Below are positions 17,208 to 24,994 of a DNA stretch of 64,000 bases, piece by piece (within the stretch, counting starts at the first letter, position 1; every line of letters begins with the position of its first letter). Origin of the DNA: Vibrio tritonius (GTDB taxonomy: Bacteria; Pseudomonadota; Gammaproteobacteria; Enterobacterales; Vibrionaceae); the NCBI RefSeq assembly GCF_001547935.1, contig NZ_AP014635.1, forward strand, positions 1,736,001 to 1,800,000, in the 5' to 3' direction. Position numbers and translations under genes: made by a program. The notes below the pieces were generated by a model. The model worked only from the letters and a program-made list of their open reading frames with translations, made no database searches and was not told the origin of the DNA.

Positions 17208-19585
17208 ATATTACCTTCTACTATTAATCCTAAGTTTTTATTTTCATGCATAGAAGTATATCCACTTTCTATGATCTTAGTTACTTTTTTGTTAAGAATA
17301 GATAGTCGTCTGCTTAAACAATCAGCTCTCCATCGAGTGGAAGCACTTTTCCCTCTTTCAGATACAACAATTTCCAAAAATTCTTTTTGAGTTTTTGGCT
17401 CTCGCTCTGATATTCTCTCCATAATAACTTGCTTTGATTTATTTATACTACCTTGCTGAACAGATAAATCAAATAACGCTACAAAAGTAACTAACTCAAC
17501 GCGTTCAAACAGTTTAGGAAGCTGATCTCTCATCCACTCAATCGCACTTATTGCTGAGTCTGAATATTTTTCAATCCCTTCTAATTGTAGTCTATTAAAC
17601 AGTTCCACTTCGGATAAATTGTTAAATATCTTCACCCACCGTTCACGTTTATTATTTTGCATATCTATTGCCCAGTTTATTTGTTCTGTAATAGATGAGT
17701 TTAGCACCTTATTTAATGAAGCAAGATCTTCTTCTTTATCAAAACACCCATTAAATTGTTCTAGGTCTTTCAATTTCATTTTTCTAAGTAATGGGCCTAA
17801 AGTATTTTGACCAAAATTGTATTGAATTATCCCCCATGACATTCCTGCACCATCAAAATTGCCAGCTAATGTTCTATAGCTAGGCTCCTTTCCTTCAAAT
17901 CCTGCACTAACTTTAAGCGCGATTTCTTTAGCCTTTATTAATGGAATACAATTTTTTGAATAAAATACTGGCCACCAGTTCCAAACCGCTGAACTATCAC
18001 TAAATATTGACGTATTCTGCATCCAAGCGAGCTGATCTGCACGGTCTTTTTCGTGCTGTAGACGATCATTCACTCCAAAAATTCTGTCCAGCTCCTTAAA
18101 TAAGAAACTGGTGTCCGATTTGTGGTACCACTCGCTAGTGTGCTGCACTACGGTTAACTGGCTGGCAGCTTCAGGAGTTAATACGGACAACACTTGTTCA
18201 TCTTCTACCGTAATGCCCTCTCGTTCCTCACATGGCACTTCGGATCTTTTTGCACATAATGCGAGATTTCGAAAGAAGTCGCTCAATCCATTTTCAAGTA
18301 AGTAACCATGCGATTCATTGTCAGAAGCAAACTGAAGAGACTCTGCTTTTTCGTCTCCGTAGTATGCCTTTAAGAACGCTTGTGGTGGTTTTTCTAAAGA
18401 CATAAGTTCGTGATGCAACTGATAACGAGTGGTGACAGCGTAACCCTTCTCAGAATCATTCTCTAACACATCGAAACGGCCAAGATAACCAATTGGTTCA
18501 CCCGCCCTAATCGAAATAGAAGTTTCCGTTACTGGATTCGCATCATTATTAAAATCCAACGCATCTGTTTTACCCGTGATCTTAATATTGTCATTCGTTA
18601 TTGCGATCCAGCCTAATGTTATTGGAGAGTTGGCTGCATCATTTTTAAATGCCTTGTCGTTTTTAAACTCACATTTAGCCATCAAATATTTTTGGCCATT
18701 AATGGTATAAAACTTTAGTGCTCTTTTTCGTTCTAACGTTAGAGTACAACCCGTCATAGCGCGACCAATTATCTCACCCGCTTCCCCATTAGTACTTGGG
18801 TCAGAACGAACATTAATATAGTCATCAGCAATGACTTCAGCCGTCAATTTTTGATAAAACCACGTTGGCTCTGGAGCATTTTCTACTGGGCCACCTTTCA
18901 CAATAAATTGTGGATTTTGCTCTGATGGTGTGGGGTCGTCTGCCAGCCACAAGTTTGTCCCTACCATCGATAAACTTTTAACTAAGCCACAATTGTCTTT
19001 TACTGTGTATTTTCTAAAGGTTAACGTTTGACTACCATTGTCGAACTCTCTTGGCTCTGTTTCTTCATCCAAGATAAGTACAGTACCTTTCTTCAACTTA
19101 ATAAACGTATTGTCAGCATTCTCAATTTTTGGCTGCACCCGTCCAAACCAACTCTGCGCTAAGACATGCTGAACAGGCTCTTCTTCAACTTCTGACTTTT
19201 TATCACCTAGCGCAGCCAAGTGCATGTAAAGACTATAAAAAATAAACGTTTTATTTTGGTCACTCTCATCTTTGTAATCAAATTTATGCTCAATCAAGCA
19301 AAAATCATTACTGAACGGCAGAGTTCGACCATCATAAGTCGTCTCGGGATAATCATAATTCAAACGACAGGCTACAATTTTTCCATCTGCTATAGCCCGT
19401 ATAGGGTATTGATTTCTGACCCATGGTGCATTCTTTTTCGTAAAATGCACACCACCATGAAAAGTTGAATGGCTTGGATTAAATCCATACTGACCTATTG
19501 TCTCTTGTTTGAGTATTTTTTCGAATTCTTTCGCATTAGCAAATTCTTTGCCGTTTGATGTTTGAATAGGGAATACAAATTTCAT
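17195..19585 (-). CDS. T6SS cell-wall effector: M23-like + SH3 + GH46/lysozyme-like domains
   Basis: 796 residues, starting 9 nt after the vgrG stop. Residues about 30-400 form an M23 (LytM-like) domain interrupted by an insert. Seen are FHGGVHF (H43/H47), IRAIADGKIVA, YSLYMHLAALGD, then an SH3-like insert (about 248-330, INVRSDPS...GWIAI), then SIRAGEPIGYLG and YQLHHELMS (389-393). Two M23 hallmarks differ: the metal Asp is H47 and the first His of HxH is Q389. Residues about 555-700 form a GH46/lysozyme-like domain with AGFEGKEPSYRTLAGNFDGA and MSWGIIQYNFGQNTL; E564 and D578 are the likely catalytic pair. There is no signal peptide, as expected for cargo loaded on VgrG. Cargo status is inferred from the operon. 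Confidence 0.8.
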   Translation of the reverse strand: MKFVFPIQTSNGKEFANAKEFEKILKQETIGQYGFNPSHSTFHGGVHFTKKNAPWVRNQYPIRAIADGKIVACRLNYDYPETTYDGRTLPFSNDFCLIEHKFDYKDESDQNKTFIFYSLYMHLAALGDKKSEVEEEPVQHVLAQSWFGRVQPKIENADNTFIKLKKGTVLILDEETEPREFDNGSQTLTFRKYTVKDNCGLVKSLSMVGTNLWLADDPTPSEQNPQFIVKGGPVENAPEPTWFYQKLTAEVIADDYINVRSDPSTNGEAGEIIGRAMTGCTLTLERKRALKFYTINGQKYLMAKCEFKNDKAFKNDAANSPITLGWIAITNDNIKITGKTDALDFNNDANPVTETSISIRAGEPIGYLGRFDVLENDSEKGYAVTTRYQLHHELMSLEKPPQAFLKAYYGDEKAESLQFASDNESHGYLLENGLSDFFRNLALCAKRSEVPCEEREGITVEDEQVLSVLTPEAASQLTVVQHTSEWYHKSDTSFLFKELDRIFGVNDRLQHEKDRADQLAWMQNTSIFSDSSAVWNWWPVFYSKNCIPLIKAKEIALKVSAGFEGKEPSYRTLAGNFDGAGMSWGIIQYNFGQNTLGPLLRKMKLKDLEQFNGCFDKEEDLASLNKVLNSSITEQINWAIDMQNNKRERWVKIFNNLSEVELFNRLQLEGIEKYSDSAISAIEWMRDQLPKLFERVELVTFVALFDLSVQQGSINKSKQVIMERISEREPKTQKEFLEIVVSERGKSASTRWRADCLSRRLSILNKKVTKIIESGYTSMHENKNLGLIVEGNICDF

Positions 19586-19594
19586 GATAAAACC

Positions 19595-21886
19595 TTAGGC
19601 AGAGAAGATGTAATTAAAACCTTGAGCCGCTGTAGACTCTTTCTCACTTGTTTCTGACTCTGTAGCTGATTGAGTAGTATTGTTAGCAACGTTTGTTGCA
19701 GTGGAAGTAGCCGAAGCACTACTACTGTTTGTATTGGCCATTTGAGCAGCAGAAGTAGATGCAGTCGACACAGTGCTTGCCGTCGTGGTTGATGTTGCGC
19801 TTGACGCTGTGCTTGTGCTGGTAGAACCAGCAATTGGCGCCTCCGGCATCGTAACATCTTCAGCAGTCCCCTCAGTAACAACACCGTCAGTTGTTGTTTT
19901 GGTTGCTGTAACTTCGCCATTAACTATCTCAGAAACGGCAATATCACTGGTTAATTTATTCGGAAGAAGCGCCGCCAACCCACTATACGCCGTGCCACTT
20001 CCTGCGCTGCCGCCTGAGTTGAGGTTCACGCCTGCACCTGAAAGGTGAACGCCTGCTGGGTCGACTTTGACAAAGCTACCGCCGGCCGTCACGGTAATTT
20101 CCGAGCCAGCTTCGATGACCACTTTTTGGCCTGCTTTAATGTGTATCTCTGTGGTGGATTGGTTTACCCACACTTTGCCTGCTTTGATGTGCAGTTCACC
20201 ATCCACCTTTAATGTACGATTACCCTTCACGCCAGTGCGGCTTTCTCCCGAAACTGTCGTGTGGCGGTTACGATTAATTTTGGTGAAATGTTTTTTATCT
20301 ATGGTGAGATGTTTATCATGGTGAATCAAACGGTTGTGATCGTTCTCCACAATTCCATCATAATCTTTCTGCGCATGCAGGTAGATTTTTTCCTGCTCTG
20401 ATTGATCCTCAAAACTCAGCTCATTGTAACCTTCACCTTGATGGCTTTCGGTGCGGATCACAGTTTTTGTCTTGTTATCCGGTAAAACATACGGCGCGAT
20501 GTTGTTTGCGTTGTAAGTTCCGCCAGTCACAATCGGCTGGTCTGGGTCGCCATTAAGGAAAGTTACGATAACTTCGTGACCAATTCGAGGCACAGCTACC
20601 ATACCGTATTGGCTACCAGCCCAACCTTGCGCAACGCGTACCCAACAGGAACTTAAATCGTCACTGTTTGAGTAGCGGTCCCAAGGGAAATGCAATTTTA
20701 CGCGGCCATGTTCATCACAAAAAATTTCTTCGCCGTCCGGTCCAACAACAACCGCAATCATAGGGCCATCAACTTGGGGTTTGGGTTGTGGCGTTGCCTG
20801 CCAAAGCTGCGTGCTTGGGATCAATTCAAATTGATTCGCGTAAGTGGTTCCGCCACTGCCCGCCTCTTCTTCCAGCGCTTGGGGTTGTTGACCTTGGCAG
20901 TTGAATCTCACAATCAGATAGTCTTGGTTAAACTCATCGTTAAGATGGTCTTCCAAACTAAACTGCATCGCCCCTGCCATCGCCATGTGGTCGCCCTTGC
21001 CATGCCATGTTTTCGCTTCACGGCGCAGGTAGGATAAACGAATATCGTTATACGCTTTACCATTGATATCATCTTTGAAACGTCCGGGGGCATCAAAATG
21101 CTCATATTGAGTCAGTTGATAGTCGGCATCTACCGCTTCTGCAGTCTGGGCAAAGCTGTAAGTTGGCTTTTTAAAACTGTAATCTTGCGCCGCAGCGGTC
21201 GTCACTTCAAATTGGCTATCCGCAAATAACTCGCTAATGTACTGCGTATCGGAAGCGCCACCAGATAATGCGTTGTAAGGCACACTCTCACTCACATAGG
21301 TAAAACTTTCTGTTTTATCTGTAAACAGCAAGGTGTGTTTGTTTTTTTCATGCACAAAACCGTATACCAGCCCTTCTTCAGCGGCGATACGGTGCAGAAA
21401 ATCCAAATCTGTTTCTCGATATTGCACGCAAAATTCACGCTTAGCGCACTCTCTTGCTACAGCAAAAGCAAAGTTGGTGATTTTCATCTCCTGCAATAAA
21501 ACAGAGATGATTTCGGGAACGGTCAATTGTTGGAAAATACGACTATTTTGGCGCAGAGCAAGTCGCTCTAACGAAGGCACCAGAGTTAACGAGTAAAAAC
21601 TGAAATGATGACCAATATCGCCCTGAGTAAAACTACGGACAATACCATTGACTCTGCGTACCAGTTCACCATCGCGATAGAGAGTTAACTCTGCGCCGCG
21701 ATCAACAATTTGTTCAGCGGTGATATTCGATTGTCGGCTAGCTAACTCAATAATGTAACGAAAACCGTAGCAAGGCTCCCCTTGAAATACACTATCTGAC
21801 ACCGACTCATGGCCATCAAAACCGTGAACCACTAAGAGATCGTCTTCTAAGCCATCGACTTTTATTTTGTAACTTAACGTCGCCAT
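19595..21886 (-). CDS. vgrG: T6SS spike protein VgrG
   Basis: 763 residues. The N-terminal gp27-like domain (1 to about 380) includes CVQYRETDLDFLHRIAAEEG. It is followed by the gp5-like OB domain (VVVGPDGEEIFCDEHGRVK, LHFPWDRYS, CWVRVAQGWAGSQYG, GHEVIVTFLNGDPDQP) and the beta-helix needle with repeated valine/isoleucine-glycine strands. After the needle (about residue 640 on) the tail is very rich in Ser, Thr and Ala (STSTASSATSTTTASTVST) and ends AAQGFNYIFSA. No enzymatic extension is present, so the tail probably serves as a linker or docking arm for the adjacent effector. It is transcribed after hcp; a hairpin in the 143-nt gap may dampen expression relative to hcp. A second, truncated vgrG 5' end lies at 13107-13186. 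Confidence 0.95.
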   Translation of the reverse strand: MATLSYKIKVDGLEDDLLVVHGFDGHESVSDSVFQGEPCYGFRYIIELASRQSNITAEQIVDRGAELTLYRDGELVRRVNGIVRSFTQGDIGHHFSFYSLTLVPSLERLALRQNSRIFQQLTVPEIISVLLQEMKITNFAFAVARECAKREFCVQYRETDLDFLHRIAAEEGLVYGFVHEKNKHTLLFTDKTESFTYVSESVPYNALSGGASDTQYISELFADSQFEVTTAAAQDYSFKKPTYSFAQTAEAVDADYQLTQYEHFDAPGRFKDDINGKAYNDIRLSYLRREAKTWHGKGDHMAMAGAMQFSLEDHLNDEFNQDYLIVRFNCQGQQPQALEEEAGSGGTTYANQFELIPSTQLWQATPQPKPQVDGPMIAVVVGPDGEEIFCDEHGRVKLHFPWDRYSNSDDLSSCWVRVAQGWAGSQYGMVAVPRIGHEVIVTFLNGDPDQPIVTGGTYNANNIAPYVLPDNKTKTVIRTESHQGEGYNELSFEDQSEQEKIYLHAQKDYDGIVENDHNRLIHHDKHLTIDKKHFTKINRNRHTTVSGESRTGVKGNRTLKVDGELHIKAGKVWVNQSTTEIHIKAGQKVVIEAGSEITVTAGGSFVKVDPAGVHLSGAGVNLNSGGSAGSGTAYSGLAALLPNKLTSDIAVSEIVNGEVTATKTTTDGVVTEGTAEDVTMPEAPIAGSTSTSTASSATSTTTASTVSTASTSAAQMANTNSSSASATSTATNVANNTTQSATESETSEKESTAAQGFNYIFSA

Positions 21887-21930
21887 CCTGACCGTTCCTA
21901 TAATATTTTTATATTTTATATATACGTCAA

Positions 21931-21986
21931 AACCTTAAGCACAAAACATCGGCTCATTTCGGCGCTGATGCCCTGTGCTTAAGGTT
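21931..21986 (-). repeat. Inverted repeat in the hcp-vgrG spacer
   Basis: AACCTTAAGCACA (21931-21943) pairs perfectly with TGTGCTTAAGGTT (21974-21986) around 30 nt. Together with the hairpin at 21992-22015 it could form a stable RNA structure after hcp, processing or attenuating the hcp-vgrG transcript. Confidence 0.6.
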
Positions 21987-21991
21987 TAATG

Positions 21992-22015
21992 TATCGCCCA
22001 CCGTAGTGGGCGATA
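21992..22015 (-). terminator. Hairpin after hcp, possible attenuator
   Basis: A 10-bp perfect stem (TATCGCCCAC at 21992-22001 with GTGGGCGATA at 22006-22015) lies 15 nt after the hcp stop. No T-run follows on the minus strand, so it is more likely an mRNA-stabilising or partial termination element that keeps Hcp more abundant than VgrG. Confidence 0.55.
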
Positions 22016-22029
22016 GTGTCGAAACGTGA

Positions 22030-22548
22030 TTACGCTTCAACTGGTTTACGCCAGTCATCAGCACCTGATGTACCTGCGTTAACGTGATCCCAAGTGATCT
22101 TACGGTATGTCATAGATACAGTAAGGTTTTGAGTAAAATCAGATTTCGCTGGATCTTGACAGTGTGGCATTTCACATTCGATGTCAACGATAGACGCGTT
22201 TTCCAATTTTGTAGTAAAGAAGTTTTCTTGTTTACCTTCGATTGAAGTACGGTACCATTTCAATTCAACGCTCGACATTTTCTCACCAGCAGCAAGTGCG
22301 TTGTACAGAAGAGGAACAGCTTTGTTCAAAGTTACTGTAAATTTGAAAGGTTTGTGTACACGTTGGCCTGAAGGCTGACCAGATTGAGGGTCAGTTGGTA
22401 CTGTGATGATGTGGTCGAATTGTTGAACCAGCATTTCGTCTTCATGACCTTCAACGTATGAGTCACCAATTGAATCTGAAGTACATGCACCAGCAGTGAT
22501 AAGACCTTGAGTTTGACCTTCAATTGAGATGTAACATGGAGTTGGCAT
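22030..22548 (-). CDS. hcp: T6SS inner-tube protein Hcp
   Basis: 172 residues, the usual Vibrio Hcp length. It begins MPTPCYISIEGQTQGLI and keeps the Hcp motifs HEDEMLVQQFDHIITVP, HKPFKFTVTLNKAVPLL and TVSMTYRKITWDH. Hexamer rings of Hcp form the contractile tube and chaperone some effectors. The start has AGAAGGAAT upstream. Transcription is predicted from a sigma-54 promoter 58 nt upstream, as for the V. cholerae hcp operons that depend on RpoN and VasH. It heads the minus-strand operon hcp-vgrG-effector-immunity. No structural T6SS genes (sheath, baseplate) are nearby, so this is an auxiliary cluster. Confidence 0.95.
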   Translation of the reverse strand: MPTPCYISIEGQTQGLITAGACTSDSIGDSYVEGHEDEMLVQQFDHIITVPTDPQSGQPSGQRVHKPFKFTVTLNKAVPLLYNALAAGEKMSSVELKWYRTSIEGKQENFFTTKLENASIVDIECEMPHCQDPAKSDFTQNLTVSMTYRKITWDHVNAGTSGADDWRKPVEA

Positions 22549-22605
22549 TATAAATTCCTTCTAACGTTGTTTGTAATAGCGCTTTGCGCTTGTTGTTATG
22601 TATAG

Positions 22606-22621
22606 AGCAAGGTCAATGCCA
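22606..22621 (-). promoter_or_regulatory. Sigma-54 promoter of the hcp operon
   Basis: On the minus strand the sequence TGGCATTGACCTTGCT matches the 16-nt sigma-54 consensus TGGCACG-N4-TTGCW at the essential -24 GG and -12 GC with correct spacing. It lies 58 nt before the hcp ATG. Confidence 0.85.
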
Positions 22622-22682
22622 ACAATCACCATTAATAAATTCAATAGGTTATATATAGCTACTTGCAAATAAAGCAACAAAC

Positions 22683-22717
22683 TGCCCGTGCCTGAGCAAA
22701 AACTTGCTCAGCGGGCA
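22683..22717. promoter_or_regulatory. Interrupted palindrome upstream of the sigma-54 promoter (possible activator site)
   Basis: TGCCCG (22683-22688) and CGGGCA (22712-22717) enclose a second inverted repeat, CTGAGCAA/TTGCTCAG (22692-22699, 22704-22711). It lies about 60-110 nt upstream of the -24/-12 element, the usual place for an enhancer-binding activator, and has no T-run to make it a terminator. Confidence 0.5.
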
Positions 22718-22812
22718 AAGTTAAGTTCAATCAAACGCTTTGCTCAATGGTGTCTTGTACATCGATTTGCTACTATCGAGTTCTCTTATCCTTTCTTTTA
22801 TAGGTCAAGTCT

Positions 22813-24294
22813 ATGAGTGCATTTGAAAAACTGGTTAAGCATTCCAAAAAAGTTTCCCATTTCCAGCATCTTTATTCCATCTCAAGTTGGGACCAAGCCT
22901 CGGTCATGCCATCTGGTGGCGCAGAAGCCCGTGGCGAAGCGATGGCTGAACTCTCTGTTCATATTCATCAGCTGATGACTCAGCCACAATTGGGCGACTG
23001 GTTTGATGCAGCTCAAGACGAATCTCTTGACTCAACGCAACAAGCGATTTTACGCGAAATGAAACAGCAGTGGCAGCAAGCGACTGTTCTACCTGACGAA
23101 TTTGTCGAGGCGAAATCCCTAGCCGGGTCTAAATGTGAGCACGCCTGGCGCAAGCAGCGCACTGACAATGATTGGGCAGGCTTTGCAAAAAACTGGCAAG
23201 AGGTGGTCGCCTTATCCCAAGAAGAGGCACAACGCCGTGCGGATGTGAGCGGTTTAACGCCTTATGATGCCATGCTAAACCTCTACGAACCGGGCACCAC
23301 CAGCGCATCATTGGATGTTGTGTTCGATGATGTGAAATCCTGGCTACCACAAATGATTGACCAAGCAATAGCAAAACAAGCGACAGACAAGGTTATTCAA
23401 CCAACGGGAATTTATCCAGCACAAACCCAAAAAGCCCTTGGTCAAGAAGTGATGAAGTTGCTGCAGTTTGACTTTGACCATGGCCGCCTTGATGAAAGCG
23501 TTCACCCCTTCTGTGGTGGCGTGCCGACCGACGTGCGCATTACAACCCGTTACGATGAAAAAGAGTTTGTGCAGTCCATTATGGGCATTGTGCATGAAAC
23601 CGGTCATGCCCGCTACGAACAAGGTCTTCCTCGCGCGCTAGCTGGCACTCGCGCTGGAGAAGCTCGTTCGATGGGGATTCATGAATCTCAATCGCTGTTT
23701 TTTGAAATGCAGTTAGGTCGCAACCCACACTTCATTCAGCATCTTGCTGGGCTTACCTCGGGCCGCTTTGCCGATGCAACGCCGGGGCTATTTTCAGTCG
23801 AAAACCTGCAAAAACTCTACACTCGAGTGAAAAAAGATTTTATCCGCGTCGATGCCGATGAACTCACCTACCCTGCGCACGTCATTTTGCGTTACGAAAT
23901 TGAGCGTGACTTAATGAATGGCGCTATTTCTTATAAAGATGTCCCAGAGTTGTGGAATAACAAAATGCAGGCCTATTTGGGTCTTTCAACCCAAGGTAAT
24001 GATCGCCAAGGTTGTATGCAAGATATCCATTGGACCGATGGCAGCTTCGGTTACTTCCCAAGCTACACACTTGGTGCGATGTATGCAGCCCAGTTTATGG
24101 CATCAATGCGTAAAACCATCGATGTCGATAGCGTGTTAGATAGCGGTGATTTATCCCCTATCTTCGCTTGGTTATCTGAGAATATTTGGAGCAAAGGTAG
24201 CTTACTCACCACCAATGAAATTTTGACAAGCGCAACCGGCGAGACATTAAATCCGCAATTCTTTAAACAGCATTTAGCAACGCGCTATCTTTAA
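22813..24294 (+). CDS. M32 family metallo-carboxypeptidase
   Basis: 493 residues, full length for the Taq-type M32 carboxypeptidases, cytoplasmic enzymes that remove C-terminal residues. The zinc motif HETGH is at about 261-265 (MGIVHETGHARYEQGLPR), with the third-ligand region GIHESQSLFFEMQLGR about 30 residues on. Other family blocks are CEHAWRKQR, GVPTDVRITTRYDE, ELTYPAHVILRYEIER and HWTDGSFGYFPSYTLGAMYAAQ. The ATG has AGGT 7 nt upstream. It is divergent from hcp with 264 nt between. Confidence 0.95.
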   Translation: MSAFEKLVKHSKKVSHFQHLYSISSWDQASVMPSGGAEARGEAMAELSVHIHQLMTQPQLGDWFDAAQDESLDSTQQAILREMKQQWQQATVLPDEFVEAKSLAGSKCEHAWRKQRTDNDWAGFAKNWQEVVALSQEEAQRRADVSGLTPYDAMLNLYEPGTTSASLDVVFDDVKSWLPQMIDQAIAKQATDKVIQPTGIYPAQTQKALGQEVMKLLQFDFDHGRLDESVHPFCGGVPTDVRITTRYDEKEFVQSIMGIVHETGHARYEQGLPRALAGTRAGEARSMGIHESQSLFFEMQLGRNPHFIQHLAGLTSGRFADATPGLFSVENLQKLYTRVKKDFIRVDADELTYPAHVILRYEIERDLMNGAISYKDVPELWNNKMQAYLGLSTQGNDRQGCMQDIHWTDGSFGYFPSYTLGAMYAAQFMASMRKTIDVDSVLDSGDLSPIFAWLSENIWSKGSLLTTNEILTSATGETLNPQFFKQHLATRYL

Positions 24295-24349
24295 GCCGTT
24301 GAACGCGATTGCCGGTATATCACCCATAACAGATTGAAATTAAGACAAA

Positions 24350-24379
24350 AAAATAGCCGAACAATATCGGCTATTTTTA
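24350..24379. terminator. Bidirectional terminator
   Basis: AAATAGCCGA (24351-24360) pairs with TCGGCTATTT (24367-24376), with T-runs on both strands. It serves the converging genes ending at 24294 and 24404. Confidence 0.9.
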
Positions 24380-24403
24380 TCTAACGCTTTAAATCACGTC
24401 AGC

Positions 24404-24880
24404 TTATAGAAGGTTGATAGAAACGGTAAGCGAGTAAGTTTTCGCGTTGTCACCATCGATCACATAGTTCATGAAGTTAGCGCCAACAGAAACAGGGCCA
24501 AACACAGCGTAATCCGCGCCTACGCCATACATAGTGTCGTAACCATCATCACTCGTGCCATTGTTGTATGACGCATCCCAACGATGCAAACCCGCTTTAC
24601 CATAAACCTGAAGAGGCCCAAGGTTAATGCTTGGTTTTAGCGCAACATAGGTATCATCGATCTTCGTATTGCCCATGTCGTCAATATCTTGAAACTTGTT
24701 GTAACCAGCTTCAACACCAATAATAGGCAAAAGACCAGTACCCACATGTACGTTGTATGCAGTACCAGAGTTACCTTCTAGGTCAACACTACCTACCGAT
24801 GCGCCGCCGTAAATCCATGAATCGGCAAATGCAGTTGATGAAGCACCGATCAGTGCCAATGCTAATAACGTCTTTTTCAT
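24404..24880 (-). CDS. Outer-membrane beta-barrel protein
   Basis: 158 residues from the ATG at 24880 (AGAAGG 6 nt upstream); the open frame extends 19 codons further but the signal peptide MKKTLLALALIGASSTAFA fixes this start. The mature part alternates short amphipathic strands (WIYGGASVGSVDLEG, VGVEAGYNKF, LQVYGKAGLHRWDASY, MYGVGADYAVFGPVSVGANF, YSLTVSINLL) and ends with a hydrophobic strand, the usual barrel signature. It is small enough for an eight-stranded OmpA/OmpX-type barrel. No specific ligand can be read. Confidence 0.85.
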   Translation of the reverse strand: MKKTLLALALIGASSTAFADSWIYGGASVGSVDLEGNSGTAYNVHVGTGLLPIIGVEAGYNKFQDIDDMGNTKIDDTYVALKPSINLGPLQVYGKAGLHRWDASYNNGTSDDGYDTMYGVGADYAVFGPVSVGANFMNYVIDGDNAKTYSLTVSINLL

Positions 24881-24994
24881 GATTAACCTTCTCTCAGTTG
24901 TACAGCAAGGGAAGTAAACGGCCATCCCTTGCCGCAAGTAGCGCCAAATTATAGTGATATGTCAGTTAGATGCAAATACTATACCTACAATTCA

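Noticed and set aside
19582..19920. 112-codon minus-strand frame, Leu/Gln/Arg-rich
   Set aside because: Shadow of the Ser/Thr-rich VgrG tail in another frame; low complexity only.
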